From NCBI RefSeq assembly GCF_019449275.2, contig NZ_JAHZQZ020000014.1, positions 434,001-498,000 on the forward strand: a DNA stretch of 64,000 nt. Reading direction: 5' to 3'. Of this stretch, positions 1 through 15,126 are shown one piece after another; the stretch's first letter is position 1; the number at the start of each line of letters is the position of its first letter. Source of the DNA: Microbacterium sp. HD4P20 (lineage in GTDB: Bacteria; Actinomycetota; Actinomycetes; Actinomycetales; Microbacteriaceae). The notes under the pieces are model-generated. The model was not told where the DNA came from. It was given only the letters and a program-made list of their open reading frames with translations, and made no database searches. The translations under genes and the position numbers were made by a program.

Positions 1-139
1 TGTGGCCGGCGTCCTCGAGTACGCCGACGGCGCGATCGTCGGCACGGCGCTCGTGCGCGCGCTGCGCGACGGGGGCCAGGACGGTCTCGCCGCAACCGCT
101 CGCGCGCTCGCTTCGGGCACCGCGCGGACCTCGAACTAG
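1..139 (+). CDS. trpA: tryptophan synthase alpha subunit, C-terminal end (partial)
   Basis: Only the last 45 codons are in the window; the reading frame enters from the left edge. The visible residues carry the TrpA C-terminal signature ADGAIVGTALVRAL, the phosphate-binding segment of the alpha-subunit TIM barrel. TrpA cleaves indole-3-glycerol phosphate to indole, which is passed to TrpB. The stop is TAG at 137-139, and lgt follows 53 bases later on the same strand, the usual actinobacterial trp-lgt order. The identification rests on this short conserved tail plus context. Confidence 0.85.
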   Translation, partial: VAGVLEYADGAIVGTALVRALRDGGQDGLAATARALASGTARTSN

Positions 140-192
140 ACTTCTGAGGTCGGCCGCCGCCGAACTCTCACCAGCAAGGACACGGTTCTCCC

Positions 193-1155
193 ATGATCAA
201 CGCCGCCGCGAGCGTCGTCGCCAGCATCCCGAGCCCGTCGATCAGCTACATCGACCTCGGTCCACTGCGCATCCACTTCTACGCACTGTGCATCATCACG
301 GGCATCATCATCGCGGTGTTCCTGACGAACCGTCGCCTCACCAAGCGAGGCGCAGAGCCGTGGGTCGTCATCGACATCGCACTGCTCGCGGTGCCGCTCG
401 CGATCGTGGCGGCTCGCATCTACCACGTCGTCACCCACTGGGACTTCTACTTCGGCGAAGGAGCGAACCCACTCTCGGCGCTGTACATCTGGGAGGGCGG
501 CATCGCCATCTACGGCGCCCTCATCGGCGGGGCGGTCGGCGCATGGCTCGGATGCCGGTGGACCGGCATCCGGTTCTGGACCTTCGCCGACGCACTGGCT
601 CCAGGACTCCTGCTCGCACAGGCGATCGGCCGCTTCGGCAACTGGTTCAACCAGGAGCTGTTCGGACTCCCCACCGACTTGCCGTGGGGACTCGTGATCG
701 ACTACCCGAACCCGGCGTGGCCGATCGGGCTGCCCGAAGACACCCTCTTCCACCCGACCTTCCTGTACGAAGTGCTGTGGAACGGTCTGGGCGTGCTCGT
801 GCTGCTGTGGGCGGGCGCACGCTTCCGGTTGCAGTGGGGCCGCCTCTTCGCCCTGTACCTCGTCTGGTACAGCGCCGGGCGCATCGTGTGGGAGTCCATC
901 CGCATCGACCCGAGCGACATCTTCTTGGGCATCCGCACCAACGTGTGGGCCGCGATCGCGGGAGTCCTCCTCGGTCTCGTGATCTTCTTCGTGCAGAAGC
1001 GCCGCCATCCCGGATACGAGCCGTCGCCGTATGTCCCCGGACGCGAGTGGACCCCGGAAGGGGCTGTACAATCGCAGGACACCGACGACTTCGTCGACGT
1101 CACCGACCCCCCGACGTCCGTCGTCGACGAACGGGCGCCACAAGCGCAGCCGTGA
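193..1155 (+). CDS. lgt: prolipoprotein diacylglyceryl transferase
   Basis: Membrane enzyme that transfers diacylglycerol from phosphatidylglycerol to the lipobox cysteine of prolipoproteins, the first step of lipoprotein maturation. The 320-residue product has about seven hydrophobic segments and the Lgt signature [13 protein letters not shown] at residues 146-158, plus the conserved HPTFLYE motif near residue 187. The last 40 residues are hydrophilic and acidic, an actinobacterial extension. The ATG at 193 is the first that keeps the N-terminal membrane segment. The later pathway enzyme lnt is also in this window, at 39.9 kb, as are lipoproteins that would be substrates. Confidence 0.97.
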   Translation: MINAAASVVASIPSPSISYIDLGPLRIHFYALCIITGIIIAVFLTNRRLTKRGAEPWVVIDIALLAVPLAIVAARIYHVVTHWDFYFGEGANPLSALYIWEGGIAIYGALIGGAVGAWLGCRWTGIRFWTFADALAPGLLLAQAIGRFGNWFNQELFGLPTDLPWGLVIDYPNPAWPIGLPEDTLFHPTFLYEVLWNGLGVLVLLWAGARFRLQWGRLFALYLVWYSAGRIVWESIRIDPSDIFLGIRTNVWAAIAGVLLGLVIFFVQKRRHPGYEPSPYVPGREWTPEGAVQSQDTDDFVDVTDPPTSVVDERAPQAQP

Positions 1156-1261
1156 GCCGGGTTCTCACTCAGAGCCGCCACGATCAACGCGATCTTCTCC
1201 CGAGAACGCGCCCCAGGGCCGACGTCGTCCCATCTTGAGCATCAACGTGAGGACGGTAGGT

Positions 1262-7328
<6,067 letters not shown>

Positions 7329-7379
7329 GCTGGCCGAGGCATTCGCCCCCTTCACACCCCACCCGGAGAAAAACCACGG

Positions 7380-8828
7380 ATGAGACGCGCCAAGATCGTC
7401 GCCACCCTGGGACCCGCCACGTCGACGTATGAGATGGTCCGCGCGATCATCGACGCCGGCGTGGATGTGGCCCGATTCAACCTGAGCCACGGGGACTACT
7501 CGGTCCACGACAACAACTTCGCCAACGTGCGCAAGGCCGCGGATGACGCCGGTCGCGCCGTTGCGATCCTCGTCGACCTGCAGGGCCCCAAGATCCGCCT
7601 CGGCAAGTTCGAGAACGGACCCCACGAGCTCTCCGTCGGCGACATCTTCAAGATCACCACCGAAGACATCCTCGGCACCAAAGAGATCGTCGGCACGACT
7701 TTCAAGGGCCTTCCGAACGACGTCAAGGCCGGCGACTTCCTGCTCATCGACGACGGCAAGGTGCGCGTCGAGGTCATCGAGACCGACGGCACTGTCGTCA
7801 CGACCAAGGTGATCGTCGGCGGCCCGGTGTCGAACAACAAGGGCATCAACCTGCCCGGTGTCGCGGTCAACGTGCCGGCGCTGTCGGAGAAGGACGAGGC
7901 CGATCTGCGCTGGGGCCTCCAGGCCGGCGCCGACATCATCGCGCTGTCGTTCGTGCGCAGCGCGAAGGACGTTCAACGCGTCCACGTGATCATGGCCGAA
8001 GAGGGGCGCCACGTCCCGATCATCGCGAAGATCGAGAAGCCGCAGGCCGTCGACAACCTCGAAGAGATCATCGACGCATTCGACGGCATCATGGTCGCGC
8101 GCGGCGACCTCGGCGTCGAGCTCCCGCTGGAGGCGGTGCCAATCGTCCAGAAGCGCGCGGTCGAGCTGTGCCGCCGCATGGCCAAGCCGGTCATCGTCGC
8201 GACGCAGATGCTCGAGTCGATGATCGAGAATCCGGTGCCCACGCGCGCTGAGACCAGCGACGTCGCCAACGCCGTGCTCGACGGCGCGGACGCCGTGATG
8301 CTGTCCGGCGAGACAAGCGTCGGCAAGTACCCGGTGACCGTGGTCGAGACCATGGCGCGCATCATCAACTCCACCGAGGAGCACGGCCTCGAGCGCATCC
8401 TGCCGCTCACGACGAAGCCGCGCACGCAGGGCGGTGCCATCACGCTGGCTGCGATGGAGGTCGCGGAGTTCGTCGAGGCCAAGTTCCTCTGCATCTTCAC
8501 CGAGTCCGGCGACACCGCGCGGCGCATGTCGCGCCTGCGTCCCCGCATCCCCATGATCGGGTTCGCGCCCGACCCGGCGATCCGCCGCCGCATGGCCCTC
8601 ACGTGGGGCGTCCGCTCGACCCTCGTCGAGCACGTCGCCCACACCGACCTGATGTTCATCCAGGTCGACGACTACCTGCTTGCGAACGACCTCGCAAAGG
8701 TCGGTGACAAGGTCGTCGTGATCTCCGGATCGCCTCCCGGGATCATCGGCTCGACGAACGACATCCGGATCCACAAAGTGGGCGACGCCGTCCACGGCAA
8801 GGCGCCGATCTACAAGACACGGGACTGA
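7380..8828 (+). CDS. pyk: pyruvate kinase
   Basis: Last step of glycolysis: phosphoenolpyruvate plus ADP to pyruvate plus ATP. The 482 residues have the typical bacterial length. Visible motifs are the N-terminal RAKIVATLGPAT, the active-site IAKIEKPQAVDNLEEI near 215-230 with its catalytic lysine, the metal-binding MVARGDLGVELP, and the MLESMI helix, followed by the C-terminal regulatory domain. It starts 51 bases after gltD. A TAGGCT hexamer at 7326-7331 could be its own -10 element, giving a leader of about 45 bases. Confidence 0.97.
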   Translation: MRRAKIVATLGPATSTYEMVRAIIDAGVDVARFNLSHGDYSVHDNNFANVRKAADDAGRAVAILVDLQGPKIRLGKFENGPHELSVGDIFKITTEDILGTKEIVGTTFKGLPNDVKAGDFLLIDDGKVRVEVIETDGTVVTTKVIVGGPVSNNKGINLPGVAVNVPALSEKDEADLRWGLQAGADIIALSFVRSAKDVQRVHVIMAEEGRHVPIIAKIEKPQAVDNLEEIIDAFDGIMVARGDLGVELPLEAVPIVQKRAVELCRRMAKPVIVATQMLESMIENPVPTRAETSDVANAVLDGADAVMLSGETSVGKYPVTVVETMARIINSTEEHGLERILPLTTKPRTQGGAITLAAMEVAEFVEAKFLCIFTESGDTARRMSRLRPRIPMIGFAPDPAIRRRMALTWGVRSTLVEHVAHTDLMFIQVDDYLLANDLAKVGDKVVVISGSPPGIIGSTNDIRIHKVGDAVHGKAPIYKTRD

Positions 8829-8840
8829 GAGACCTCCGGG

Positions 8841-8879
8841 CGGGCGGTTGCGACCACTACTGTGGGTCGCACTCGCCCG
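8841..8879 (+). terminator. hairpin after pyk (possible terminator)
   Basis: Two-part stem: CGGGCG (8841-8846) with CGCCCG (8874-8879), and TGCGACC (8849-8855) with GGTCGCA (8865-8871), around an 8-9 base loop. It lies 12 bases after the pyk stop. There is no clear T-run, so termination is only suggested. Confidence 0.35.
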
Positions 8880-8901
8880 TTGGTCTGTGAAAGGTGTCCC
8901 G

Positions 8902-9294
8902 ATGTCCCTCTTCGGTGAACTGTTCTGGTTCCTGCTGTGGAGCTTCTACTTCGTCGCCTACCTGTACGTCGTCATCGTTATCATCACGGACCTGTTCCGC
9001 GACCACGAGCTCAACGGCGGGTTCAAGGCGCTGTGGATCATCGCGCTGGTGTTCGTGCCATTCCTCACCGCACTGATCTACATCATCGCCCGCGGCAAGG
9101 GCATGGCGCAGCGTGCCCAGGCCTACGGTCGTGGCGTGGTGCCCGAGTCCGACGACTATCGTCCGGCTGCCTCGGCGAGCCCGGCCGACGACATCGCCAA
9201 GGCCAAGGCGCTCCTGGATGCCGGCACGATCTCACAGGGGGAGTTCGACGCCCTCAAGAGCAAGGCGCTCGGAAACCAGTACTTCGGCGCGTAG
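8902..9294 (+). CDS. small membrane protein with C-terminal SHOCT domain
   Basis: 130-residue protein with two membrane helices (about residues 5-30 and 40-62), resembling phospholipase D N-terminal (PLDc_N) membrane modules, then a linker and a C-terminal SHOCT-type motif (AKAKALLDAGTISQGEFDAL). SHOCT segments are short oligomerisation modules found at the ends of many bacterial membrane proteins. I chose ATG 8902 because the purine-rich GAAAGG lies just upstream and the frame before it is not conserved-looking. No enzymatic function can be assigned. Confidence 0.8.
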   Translation: MSLFGELFWFLLWSFYFVAYLYVVIVIITDLFRDHELNGGFKALWIIALVFVPFLTALIYIIARGKGMAQRAQAYGRGVVPESDDYRPAASASPADDIAKAKALLDAGTISQGEFDALKSKALGNQYFGA

Positions 9295-9305
9295 CAGCCG
9301 ATCAC

Positions 9306-9340
9306 ATGAGCGGATGCCCCGGCCCGGGGCATCCGCTCAT
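9306..9340. terminator. intrinsic hairpin between SHOCT gene and tRNA-Leu
   Basis: Perfect 15-bp stem ATGAGCGGATGCCCC / GGGGCATCCGCTCAT with a 5-base loop (9321-9325). It lies between converging transcripts, so it could serve both. The stem is built from the heptamer GGATGCC and its complement. Confidence 0.75.
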
Positions 9341-9355
9341 CGCTGTCGTGAACCG

Positions 9356-9438
9356 TGCCGGTGGTGGGAGTCGAACCCACACGCCCTTTCGGGCAACCGA
9401 GTTTGAGTCGGTCGCGTCTGCCATTCCGCCACACCGGC
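9356..9438 (-). tRNA. tRNA-Leu (anticodon CAA)
   Basis: Read on the minus strand the 83-base element folds as a class II tRNA: acceptor stem GCCGGTG / CACCGGC with discriminator A, anticodon stem ACCGA / TCGGT with loop CTCAAAC (anticodon CAA, codon UUG), a long variable arm GCCCGAAAGGGC, and T-arm GTGGG-GTTCGAC-CCCAC-like. CCA is not encoded. The long variable arm and anticodon together make leucine secure. Confidence 0.95.
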
Positions 9439-9474
9439 CGGCGCCTCGCGGCGCGTCCGCGAACGACCATACCG

Positions 9475-9480
9475 TAGGAT
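9475..9480 (+). promoter_or_regulatory. -10 hexamer TAGGAT of pdtaR
   Basis: TAGGAT ends exactly 6 bases before GTG 9487 and 3 bases before ATG 9484. The 6-base spacing matches the other leaderless genes of this window and favours GTG 9487 as the start. Confidence 0.5.
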
Positions 9481-9486
9481 TCAATG

Positions 9487-10107
9487 GTGACTGAGCAGGA
9501 ACAGACCGCCGCATCGACGGCTTCCACCCCCCGTCGTGTCGTGGTGGCCGAGGACGAATCGCTGATCCGACTCGACATCGTCGAGATCCTCCGCGACAAC
9601 GGATTCGATGTCGTCGGCGAGGCCGGTGACGGCGAGACCGCGGTGGCGCTGGCGACCGAGCTGCGACCCGACCTCGTCATCATGGACGTCAAGATGCCGC
9701 AGCTGGACGGCATCTCGGCAGCCGAGAAGCTCAGCAAGAACCACATCGCCCCTGTCGTGCTGCTGACCGCCTTCAGCCAGAAGGAGCTCGTCGAGCGCGC
9801 GAGCGAGGCAGGCGCCCTCGCCTACGTCGTCAAGCCGTTCACGCCGAACGATCTGCTGCCGGCCATTGAGATCGCGCTGGCCCGCTACGAGCAGATCATC
9901 ACGCTCGAAGCCGAGGTCGCCGACATGGTCGAGCGGTTCGAGACCCGCAAGCTCGTCGACCGCGCCAAGGGCCTGCTCAACGAGAAGATGGGCCTGTCCG
10001 AGCCCGAGGCGTTCCGCTGGATCCAGAAGGCGTCCATGGACCGCCGCCTCACCATGCAGGATGTCGCTAAGGCGATCATCGAGCAGCTCGCGCCCAAGAA
10101 GGGCTGA
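9487..10107 (+). CDS. pdtaR: ANTAR-domain response regulator (PdtaR-like)
   Basis: Receiver domain followed by an RNA-binding ANTAR domain, the architecture of Mycobacterium PdtaR (Rv1626), an antitermination regulator paired with the kinase PdtaS. In the 206-residue product, acidic pocket residues are ED at 22-23, the phosphoacceptor is Asp67 in VIMDVKMP, and the conserved lysine is in VVKPF. The ANTAR helices occupy about 145-205 (KLVDRAKGLLNEKMGLSEPEAF). No partner kinase is in this window. The start could also be ATG 9484; GTG 9487 gives the same protein minus one residue and fits a leaderless message. A terminator follows directly. Confidence 0.92.
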   Translation: MTEQEQTAASTASTPRRVVVAEDESLIRLDIVEILRDNGFDVVGEAGDGETAVALATELRPDLVIMDVKMPQLDGISAAEKLSKNHIAPVVLLTAFSQKELVERASEAGALAYVVKPFTPNDLLPAIEIALARYEQIITLEAEVADMVERFETRKLVDRAKGLLNEKMGLSEPEAFRWIQKASMDRRLTMQDVAKAIIEQLAPKKG

Positions 10108-10122
10108 GAAGACTTCGAGAAC

Positions 10123-10152
10123 GCGGATGCCTCCAAGGGGGCATCCGCTTTT
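10123..10152 (+). terminator. intrinsic terminator after pdtaR
   Basis: 9-bp stem GCGGATGCC / GGCATCCGC followed by TTTT. It sits between convergent pdtaR and the thioesterase gene and again uses the GGATGCC motif. Confidence 0.75.
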
Positions 10153-10153
10153 C

Positions 10154-10585
10154 TCATGTCTGCGGCAGATCCTTGATGTGGTTCGTTATGCGGACGGTGG
10201 AACAGCGTCGTCCCTGATCGTCGGAGACGACGATCTCGTGCACCGCAAGACTGCGACCGAGGTGGACAGGGGTGCAGACGCCGGTCACATATCCGCTCGT
10301 GGCTGATCGGGTGTGAGTGGCGTTGATGTCGACCCCGACCGCCAGGCGGCCGGGCCCGGCGTGATAGTTCGCATGCATGGATCCCATCGACTCGCCCAGC
10401 ACGACGTATGCGCCGCCGTGGAACAGCCCGACCGGCTGGGTGTTGCCCTCCACCGGCATGCGGGCCACCGCCCGCTCGGGCGTGAACTCGACCCACTCGA
10501 AGCCCATCTTGTCTGCGAGTGTTCCCAGTCCGCGGCCGAGAGCCCACTCGAGGGCGTCCTGATCTGCGAGGGAGTGTTCGGGCAT
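10154..10585 (-). CDS. hotdog-fold acyl-CoA thioesterase (PaaI/YbdB type)
   Basis: 143-residue protein with the hotdog thioesterase signature near residues 48-65: NTQPVGLFHGGAYVVLGESM, including the HGG and the conserved acidic residue on the long central helix. Members hydrolyse acyl-CoA thioesters, often hydroxybenzoyl- or phenylacetyl-CoA types; the substrate cannot be told from sequence. The position beside polA and pdtaR on the opposite strand is a common actinobacterial arrangement. Confidence 0.85.
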   Translation of the reverse strand: MPEHSLADQDALEWALGRGLGTLADKMGFEWVEFTPERAVARMPVEGNTQPVGLFHGGAYVVLGESMGSMHANYHAGPGRLAVGVDINATHTRSATSGYVTGVCTPVHLGRSLAVHEIVVSDDQGRRCSTVRITNHIKDLPQT

Positions 10586-10643
10586 GAAGACACCTTCGGT
10601 CTTGCGCGGTCCTGGGGGAGATCTGGCTGTCCGCGGGCCTGGC

Positions 10644-10649
10644 TAGGCT
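10644..10649 (+). promoter_or_regulatory. -10 hexamer TAGGCT of polA
   Basis: TAGGCT ends 6 bases before the GTG start of polA with no Shine-Dalgarno between, suggesting a leaderless transcript. Confidence 0.55.
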
Positions 10650-10655
10650 TGCAGG

Positions 10656-13322
10656 GTGACGGACTCCGCAAAGCCTACCCTTCTCGTCGTGGACGGCCAT
10701 TCGCTGGCGTACCGCGCGTTCTACGCCCTTCCGGTCGACAACTTCTCGACGAAGGACGGCCAGCACACCAATGGGATCTACGGATTCCTGGCGATGCTGA
10801 TCAACCTCATCAAGGCGGAGAAGCCCACCCACCTCGCGGTGGCGTTCGACACGTCGCGGCAGTCCTTCCGCAGCAGGGAGTATCCCGAGTACAAGGCGAA
10901 TCGGTCCGAGACTCCGTCCGAATTCAAGGGACAGATTCCGCTGCTGCAGGAATGCCTCGCAGCGATGAGCATCCGCGTGCTTCAGCAGGAGGACATCGAG
11001 GCCGACGACATCCTCGCGACACTTGCCGCCCAGGGCGCCGCCGACGGCTTCCGCGTGCTCGTGTGCTCGGGCGATCGCGACACCATCCAGCTGGTCAACG
11101 ACGACATCGTCCTGCTCTATCCGAACGTGCAGGGCGTATCGCAGCTCAAGCGTTACGACCGCGAGGCCGTGATCGAGCGATACGGTGTGCCGCCCGAGCA
11201 GTATCCCGACATCGCGGCGCTGGTCGGCGAGACCAGCGACAACCTGCCGGGCGTCCCGAAGGTGGGGGAGAAGACCGCCGTCAAGTGGCTCACGCAGTTC
11301 GGGTCGCTCGACGCACTCCTCGAGGGCGCGGACTCGATCAAGGGCGTGGTCGGCAACAACCTGCGCGAGCACGTCGAGGACGTGCGGCGCAACCGCATGC
11401 TCAACCGTCTGATGACGGACGTGGACCTGCCGCTCGGGCCGAGCGACCTCGAGGTGCAGCCGATGGACGCGCAGGCAGTGCGCGACATCTTCGCGCGTCT
11501 CGAGTTCAAAACGCTGATTCCACGCGTGGCCGAGCTCGCCGGGATCGAACAGCAGATGGCCGCCGTGACTTCTGCCGCCGCGATGCTCGCCCCGACGGCG
11601 CAGGAGCTGCCGCCGGGCGAGCTGGCGTCGTGGCTCGATGACGCCACGGGCGACGTCGGCGTCACGGTGGTCGTCGAGGGCGGCCGGCCGCGGCGGGTCG
11701 GATTTGCCACGAACACTCCCACGGTCTCTGCGGTCGAGGCGACGCTCACGCCCGAGGTGGAGCAGGCGATCGCGCCGTGGCTCACCTCGGACGCGCCGAA
11801 AGTCTTCAGCGACGCCAAACCGCAGATCAAGGCCCTGCGCCGGGTCGGCCTGGGCATCGGCGGCCTGGCGTTCGATGTGGTCGTCGCCGGCTGGCTGCTG
11901 CGGCCGAGCTTTCCCGACAAGACACTCGCGCACCTGGTCGACCGGTACCTCGACGAGAAGCTTCCCGAGGCCGACCCGACGCAGCTGGTTCCCGAGACCG
12001 AGGGTGCCACTCCCGGCCAGCTGTCGTGGTACACGCTGCGGGTCGCAGAAGCCGTGCGGGCCGAGATGGCTCCGAGTGTGGCCGCTGTGCTCAGCGACAT
12101 CGAGCTGCCCACGCTGAGGGCCCTCGCCGACATGGAGCTGGCGGGCGTCGCGGTCTCGCACGACACTCTGGCCGAGTTCTCGGGCGAGCTCGCACAGCGC
12201 GCGGACGCCCTCGCGCAAGACGCCTACACGGCCATCGGACGCGAGGTCAATCTGGGGTCGCCCAAGCAACTGCAGGAGGTGCTGTTCGACGAGCTGCAGC
12301 TGCCCAAGACGCGCAAGACGAAGACCGGGTACTCGACGGACGCGGCGGTGCTGGCCGACCTGCAAGAGACCAATCCCCACCCCTTCCTGGATCTGCTGCT
12401 GCAGCACCGCGAGGCGACCAAGCTGCGCCAGATCATCGAGTCGCTCGACAGCGCGATCGGTGGCGATGGGGCGATCGGCCCCGACGGCCGCATTCACACC
12501 ACGTATGTGCAGACCGGCAGCCAGACCGGGCGCCTCTCGAGCACCGACCCCAACCTGCAGAACATCCCCATCCGCACCGAAGAGAGCCGTCGCATCCGCT
12601 CCGCGTTCGTCGTAGGCGAAGGATACGAGACGCTGCTCACGGCCGACTACTCGCAGATCGAGATGCGGATCATGGCGCACCTGTCCGAGGACCCCGGGCT
12701 CGTCGAGGCGTTCAATTCGGGCGAGGATCTGCACCGATTCGTCGGTGCACGCGTGTTCGCCGTGGCGCCCGAAGACGTGACCTCCGCGATGCGCACCAAG
12801 GTCAAGGCGATGTCGTATGGCCTGGTCTACGGATTGTCGGCGTTCGGGCTGTCGAAGCAGCTGCGCATCGAGCAGTCCGAGGCCAAGCAGCTGATGATGG
12901 AGTACTTCGCCCGCTTCGGCGCCGTGCGGGACTACCTGCGCTCCTCCGTCGAGCAGGCGCGGATCGACGGCTACACCGAGACGATCTTCGGCCGTCGACG
13001 CCCGTTCCCGGACCTCGCGAGCCCCAACCGCGTGCTGCGAGAGAACGCCGAGCGTGCCGCTCTGAACGCCCCCATCCAGGGCAGTGCCGCCGACATCATG
13101 AAGATCGCGCTCTTCCATATCCACGACGACTTCGCCGATCGCGGGATGCTCTCGCGCGTGCTGCTGCAGATCCACGACGAGCTCGTGATCGAGGTGGCTC
13201 CGGGGGAGTGGGATGCCGCGGAGCAGATCGTGCGTGAACGCATGGGCGATGCCGCCGACCTCTCGGTGCCTCTCGAGGTGCAGATCGGGCGCGGCGGGGA
13301 TTGGAACTCGGCCGGGCACTGA
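10656..13322 (+). CDS. polA: DNA polymerase I
   Basis: Repair and Okazaki-fragment polymerase of 888 residues. In order: N-terminal 5'-3' exonuclease/FEN domain (VVDGHSLAYRAFYALP at 8-23, metal-binding CSGDRDTIQLV), a central domain in the 3'-5' exonuclease position, and the C-terminal family A polymerase. Palm aspartates are Asp664 in DYSQIEMRI and about Asp841 in IHDELVIEV; the O helix is near 710-725. The central domain (around 325-350) lacks the DxE metal residues of a working proofreading site, as is usual in actinobacteria. GTG start, probably leaderless. Confidence 0.97.
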   Translation: MTDSAKPTLLVVDGHSLAYRAFYALPVDNFSTKDGQHTNGIYGFLAMLINLIKAEKPTHLAVAFDTSRQSFRSREYPEYKANRSETPSEFKGQIPLLQECLAAMSIRVLQQEDIEADDILATLAAQGAADGFRVLVCSGDRDTIQLVNDDIVLLYPNVQGVSQLKRYDREAVIERYGVPPEQYPDIAALVGETSDNLPGVPKVGEKTAVKWLTQFGSLDALLEGADSIKGVVGNNLREHVEDVRRNRMLNRLMTDVDLPLGPSDLEVQPMDAQAVRDIFARLEFKTLIPRVAELAGIEQQMAAVTSAAAMLAPTAQELPPGELASWLDDATGDVGVTVVVEGGRPRRVGFATNTPTVSAVEATLTPEVEQAIAPWLTSDAPKVFSDAKPQIKALRRVGLGIGGLAFDVVVAGWLLRPSFPDKTLAHLVDRYLDEKLPEADPTQLVPETEGATPGQLSWYTLRVAEAVRAEMAPSVAAVLSDIELPTLRALADMELAGVAVSHDTLAEFSGELAQRADALAQDAYTAIGREVNLGSPKQLQEVLFDELQLPKTRKTKTGYSTDAAVLADLQETNPHPFLDLLLQHREATKLRQIIESLDSAIGGDGAIGPDGRIHTTYVQTGSQTGRLSSTDPNLQNIPIRTEESRRIRSAFVVGEGYETLLTADYSQIEMRIMAHLSEDPGLVEAFNSGEDLHRFVGARVFAVAPEDVTSAMRTKVKAMSYGLVYGLSAFGLSKQLRIEQSEAKQLMMEYFARFGAVRDYLRSSVEQARIDGYTETIFGRRRPFPDLASPNRVLRENAERAALNAPIQGSAADIMKIALFHIHDDFADRGMLSRVLLQIHDELVIEVAPGEWDAAEQIVRERMGDAADLSVPLEVQIGRGGDWNSAGH

Positions 13323-13393
13323 CCACACCCGCGCGCTCGTCAACGGCCCTCACGCCACCGGGACGCGCGTTTGTCGAGATCCCGTGTCGTCTC

Positions 13394-13399
13394 TAGGCT
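13394..13399 (+). promoter_or_regulatory. -10 hexamer TAGGCT of the DUF885 gene
   Basis: TAGGCT ends 7 bases before ATG 13407 and there is no Shine-Dalgarno, so the message is probably leaderless. This decides the start over the upstream in-frame codon at 13371. Confidence 0.5.
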
Positions 13400-13406
13400 C
13401 AGACGC

Positions 13407-15080
13407 ATGACTGAAGAATCCCGCACGCCCACGCAGATCGACACGATCGCCGATGCATGGGTGGACACACTCGCCGAGCTCGAGCCGACGCTTGCGACCT
13501 ACATCGGTCGCGCAGAGTTCAACGATCGCTTCGGCGACTACAGCCCTGCCGGCCAGGAACAACTGATCGCCGAGGGCCGCAAGACGCTGTCGGAACTGAC
13601 GGCCGCCACCCCGGTCGACGACATCGACGCGGTCACCCAGGAGGATCTCGCGCGCGAGATCCAGCTGGGCCTCGACCTGCACGACGCGCAGTGGCACCTG
13701 CGCGACGTCAACGTGATCGCCTCGCACGCGCAGGACATCCGCCAGGTGTTCGACCTCATGCCGACCGCGACCGCCGATGACTGGTCGGTCATCGCCACGC
13801 GGCTCGGCGCCGTCTCGGGAGCGGTCGACGGATACGTCGAGTCGCTGCGTGAGGGCATCGCCCGCGGGGTCGTCCCGGCTCGACGTCAGGTCGTCGAGGT
13901 GGTCAGCCAGATCGCCCGGTACACCGAGGAGGGCGGCTTCTTCTCCGCGTTCGCGGCCGAAGCGGCGCCCGAGGAGGGGCAGCTTCCGGCCTCTCTCGCC
14001 CGCGACCTGGCCGACAACGCCAACGCGGCCCGCGTTGCCTACGACGCTCTCGCGCAGTTCCTGTCATCCGAACTGGCGCCGGTCGCGACGGAGAAGGATG
14101 CGGTCGGTCGCGACCTGTACGCGTTGCACTCGCGACGATTCCTGGGCGCCACGGTCGACCTCGACGAGACGTACGAGTGGGGCGTCGAGGAGCTTGCGCG
14201 CATGGTCGCCGAGCAGGAGTCGATCGCGAACGAGATCAAGCCCGGCGCCACGGTCGAAGAGGCCGTCGCGTTCCTCGAGAAGGATGCGAGCCGCAAGCTG
14301 CGCGGCACCGATGCCCTGCAGAAGTGGATGCAGGAGACGAGCGACCGCGCCGTCGCCGAGCTCGGCCGGACCCATTTCGACATTCCCGAGCCCATCCGTC
14401 GCCTCGAGTGCATGATCGCGCCGACGAAGGAAGGTGGCATCTACTACACCGGTCCGACCGACGACTTCTCACGCCCCGGCCGCATGTGGTGGTCAGTGCC
14501 CGAGGGCGTCGAGGAGTTCGACACCTGGCGTGAGCTCACGACGGTGTACCACGAGGGCGTGCCCGGACACCACCTGCAGATCGGCCAGGCCGTCTACAAC
14601 CGCGCGCAGCTCAACTCCTACCGGCGCCTCCTCGGCGGCACATCGGGTCACGCCGAGGGGTGGGCCCTGTACGCCGAGCGCCTGATGGAGAAGCTGGGCT
14701 ACCTCGACGACCCTGCAGACCGCCTGGGGATGCTGGACGGTCAGCGTATGCGCGCCGCACGCGTGGTCCTCGACATCGGCGTGCACCTCGAGAAGCAGCG
14801 ACCCGACGGCGAGGGCACCTGGGATGCCGAGTTCGCACTGGAGTTCATGCGACACAACGTGAACATGTCGGATGAGTTCGTGACGTTCGAGGTCAATCGC
14901 TATCTCGGCTGGCCCGGCCAGGCGCCCTCGTACAAGGTGGGCCAGCGGATCTGGGAGCAGCTGCGCGACGAGGTCGCCGAGCGCGAGGGCGCCGACTTCT
15001 CGATCAAGAGCTTCCACAAGCGCGCGCTCGACATCGGCGGCGTCGGGCTCGACACGCTGCGCATGGCCCTCATGCGATGA
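13407..15080 (+). CDS. DUF885 family putative metallopeptidase
   Basis: 557-residue protein of the DUF885 family, cytoplasmic or surface proteins thought to be zinc metallocarboxypeptidases. The metal-site motif HEGVPGHHLQIG lies near residues 385-396, with a downstream Glu in HAEGWALYAERLMEKLG, as expected for the family. No signal peptide is visible, so the protein is probably cytoplasmic. The substrate is unknown. It is a single gene between polA and a shared terminator. Confidence 0.85.
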   Translation: MTEESRTPTQIDTIADAWVDTLAELEPTLATYIGRAEFNDRFGDYSPAGQEQLIAEGRKTLSELTAATPVDDIDAVTQEDLAREIQLGLDLHDAQWHLRDVNVIASHAQDIRQVFDLMPTATADDWSVIATRLGAVSGAVDGYVESLREGIARGVVPARRQVVEVVSQIARYTEEGGFFSAFAAEAAPEEGQLPASLARDLADNANAARVAYDALAQFLSSELAPVATEKDAVGRDLYALHSRRFLGATVDLDETYEWGVEELARMVAEQESIANEIKPGATVEEAVAFLEKDASRKLRGTDALQKWMQETSDRAVAELGRTHFDIPEPIRRLECMIAPTKEGGIYYTGPTDDFSRPGRMWWSVPEGVEEFDTWRELTTVYHEGVPGHHLQIGQAVYNRAQLNSYRRLLGGTSGHAEGWALYAERLMEKLGYLDDPADRLGMLDGQRMRAARVVLDIGVHLEKQRPDGEGTWDAEFALEFMRHNVNMSDEFVTFEVNRYLGWPGQAPSYKVGQRIWEQLRDEVAEREGADFSIKSFHKRALDIGGVGLDTLRMALMR

Positions 15081-15088
15081 CGACGCGA

Positions 15089-15126
15089 CCCGGTTGCTGA
15101 GAGTGTCCGACACTCTCAGCGACCGG
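15089..15126. terminator. bidirectional terminator hairpin
   Basis: 11-bp stem GCTGAGAGTGT / ACACTCTCAGC with a 3-base loop, extended by CCGGT / ACCGG across one mismatch. It lies between the convergent DUF885 and phosphoribosyltransferase genes and covers the stop codon of the latter. Confidence 0.75.

Noticed and set aside
1031..1261. Longer N-terminus for gltB, starting inside lgt
   Set aside because: The extra 77 residues overlap lgt, are basic and non-conserved, and would put the processed cysteine far from the N-terminus; ATG 1262 fits the family.
9885..13343. 1152-codon open frame antisense to polA
   Set aside because: Antisense to a conserved gene with family motifs along its whole length; composition is arginine- and leucine-biased with no motifs.
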